The notes below the pieces were generated by a model. It did no database searches. It was not told where the DNA came from and saw only the letters and a list, made by a program, of their open reading frames with translations. Both the position numbers and the translations under genes were made by a program. A DNA stretch of 64,000 bases from an uncultured Collinsella sp. (GTDB lineage Bacteria > Actinomycetota > Coriobacteriia > Coriobacteriales > Coriobacteriaceae). The DNA lies in NCBI GenBank assembly GCA_958427145.1, contig CAUAAZ010000003.1, positions 1-64,000 on the forward strand. The letters run 5' to 3'. Position 1 is the stretch's first letter. Each line of letters opens with the position of its first letter. Positions 62,793 through 64,000 of this stretch are shown here, piece by piece.

Positions 62793-63827
62793 ATGGGTAA
62801 AACGGTTCTTACCTTCGGCGAGATCATGATGAGGCTCTCGCCCAAAGACCATCTGCGCATTGAGCAGGCGACCGAGTTTGATGTCCGCTACGGCGGCGCC
62901 GAAGCCAACACCGCGCTTTCCCTGGCCTACCAGGGTGACAGAGCCGCTTACGTCTCCGTTGTCCCGGCCAACCGTCTGGGCGAGTGCGCTCTGCGTTCAT
63001 TGAAGGCCTACGACGTCGACACCACGCGCGTCGTGCGTCAGGGCGATCGCCTGGGCTCCTATGTGTTTGAGATCGGCGCCTCGCAGCGCGGCAACGGCTG
63101 CGTCTACGACCGCAAGTACTCGGCCATTAACATGGCCAAGCGCGACGTCTTCGACTGGGACGAGATCCTCAAGGGTGTCGACGTCTTTTACTTCTCCGGC
63201 GTGACGCCCGCCGTCTCCGACGAGATGGCCGTCGCCTGCAAGGATGCCCTCACCGCCTGCCGCGCCAAGGGCATCACCACCGTGTGCGATGTGAACTATC
63301 GCGGCAAGATGTGGTCGCCCGAGAAGTCGCAGGCAACCATGAAGGAGCTCCTACCGCTCGTCGACATCTGCATCGCCAACGACGAGGACGCGCCTGCCGG
63401 CCTCGGTATGACTTGCGTCTCCGGCTCCCTTGCTCACGGCATCGAGGAGCGCGACACCTACGTCGAAATGGCCCGTCAGATTTGCGCCGAGTACGGCTGT
63501 AAGAAGGTCGCTTCGGTCGTCCGCAACATCTCCTGCGTCGAGCGGTCCATCTGGATGGGCATGCTCTTTGACGCCGAGAGCGGCGAGCACTGGTTCTCCC
63601 CTGCTCACGACGTGCATGTGCTCGAGGGCGTTGCCGCCGGCGACGCTTTCAACGCCGGCCTCGTCCATGCCCTCATCAACGACTTTGACCCGCAGGACGC
63701 CGTCAACTACGCCATCGCAGCCTCGATCCTCAAGCTCACCATCAAGGGCGATTCCAACTTGGTGACCGCAGGCGAGATCGCAGCCGTGGCATCCGCCGCC
63801 GACGGTGGCACCCGCGTCGCGCGCTAG
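62793..63827 (+). CDS. PfkB-family sugar kinase (2-keto-3-deoxygluconate kinase-like)
   Basis: 344-residue ribokinase-fold kinase. It opens with LTFGEIMMRLSPKDHLRI, then YGGAEANTALSLA (substrate site), and the phosphoryl-transfer site is EGVAAGDAFNAGLVHALIND, with Ala in place of the first Gly of GAGD. The layout matches KdgK rather than fructokinase, but the substrate is not certain. AAGGAG lies 11 bases before the ATG at 62793; the longer frame from 62688 starts inside the operator. Divergent LacI regulator. Confidence 0.88.
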   Translation: MGKTVLTFGEIMMRLSPKDHLRIEQATEFDVRYGGAEANTALSLAYQGDRAAYVSVVPANRLGECALRSLKAYDVDTTRVVRQGDRLGSYVFEIGASQRGNGCVYDRKYSAINMAKRDVFDWDEILKGVDVFYFSGVTPAVSDEMAVACKDALTACRAKGITTVCDVNYRGKMWSPEKSQATMKELLPLVDICIANDEDAPAGLGMTCVSGSLAHGIEERDTYVEMARQICAEYGCKKVASVVRNISCVERSIWMGMLFDAESGEHWFSPAHDVHVLEGVAAGDAFNAGLVHALINDFDPQDAVNYAIAASILKLTIKGDSNLVTAGEIAAVASAADGGTRVAR

Positions 63828-63841
63828 TCCGTCTCCATTCC

Positions 63842-63881
63842 GCGGGCCGCAGCTTTCCAATCCCATACCTCTGCGGCCCGC
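63842..63881 (+). terminator. Hairpin after the sugar kinase gene
   Basis: GCGGGCCGCAG and CTGCGGCCCGC pair perfectly, about 15 bases after the stop. No T-run. A second stem, GGCAAAACC / GGTTTTGCC, lies at 63901-63931. Nothing else is recognised up to the window end. Confidence 0.6.
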
Positions 63882-64000
63882 TCCCCGATTCCTCCGGCCG
63901 GGCAAAACCACCAGTCCCATTCCGGTTTTGCCTGGCATTCCCTACACGACTGGTCGAGCAGCCGGTTTTGGAATTGCTTGAACCCCAAGCAGTGCCTCCG

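Overview
The window looks like a chromosomal segment of a high-GC Gram-positive gut bacterium of the class Coriobacteriia, most likely Collinsella or a close relative. This is inferred from the G/C-ending codon usage, strong Shine-Dalgarno sites, LPxTG pili with a class C sortase, a type III glutamine synthetase, an OmpR-like GlnR-type regulator and a one-piece tmRNA. No database search was possible. No rRNA, prophage, intact insertion sequence or CRISPR array is visible.

Layout. 1-840: tRNA-Glu, degenerate copies of its 3' end, and a 235-bp inverted-repeat element. 841-10.7 kb: type III glutamine synthetase (glnN) behind a candidate GlnR box; a methionine/one-carbon operon (metF, a stand-alone MetH reactivation protein, metH); a UPF0210/DUF711 protein; a methyltransferase; yhbY. 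10.8-20.9 kb: a large ATPase/wHTH/BTAD regulator, nagB, a glucose-type EIIA, glmM, rplM-rpsI, a patatin-like protein, tmRNA (ssrA) and a small unknown protein. 21-28.2 kb: a P1B-type metal ATPase with a PacL-like (DUF1490) partner, then a heterodimeric ABC exporter divergent from an AraC regulator. 28.4-31.9 kb: gatCAB. 32.2-40.9 kb: a sortase-assembled pilus locus (tip adhesin, two pilins, class C sortase) that encloses a separate candidate SOS-regulated small peptide with a convergent small RNA. 41.3-49.3 kb: HAD phosphatase, MFS transporter, molybdenum-cofactor genes (moaA and a moaC-mobB fusion), a nuclease-like orphan and a MATE pump. 49.3-56 kb: MerR regulator, a Phd/RelE-type toxin-antitoxin pair, a DEDDh-BRCT exonuclease, ligA and an HtrA protease. 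56.1-58.3 kb: an AT-richer cassette of three secreted or membrane proteins including a papain-like protease. 58.4-63.8 kb: a GlnR-like regulator with a type I glutamine synthetase homologue that lacks three metal ligands, a HEPN/MNT toxin-antitoxin pair with an extra ribbon-helix-helix domain, and a LacI regulator divergent from a PfkB sugar kinase.

How the parts connect. Two glutamine synthetase-type genes sit at opposite ends of the window. The type III enzyme keeps its metal ligands. The type I homologue has lost three and is co-transcribed with the GlnR-like regulator, which suggests a sensor or regulatory role. A 5-mer pattern with 11-bp periodicity matching the actinobacterial GlnR box lies before glnN, with a half box before the type I gene. 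The intergenic regions are unusually rich in inverted-repeat families: hairpins with variable arms and fixed cores, a 64-65-bp palindrome in four copies, and hairpins with a CCTGTCCCC-type core. I consider the glutamine synthetase-like/GlnR pair, the LexA-box peptide with its convergent RNA, and the constant-core hairpin family the best candidates for undescribed biology.
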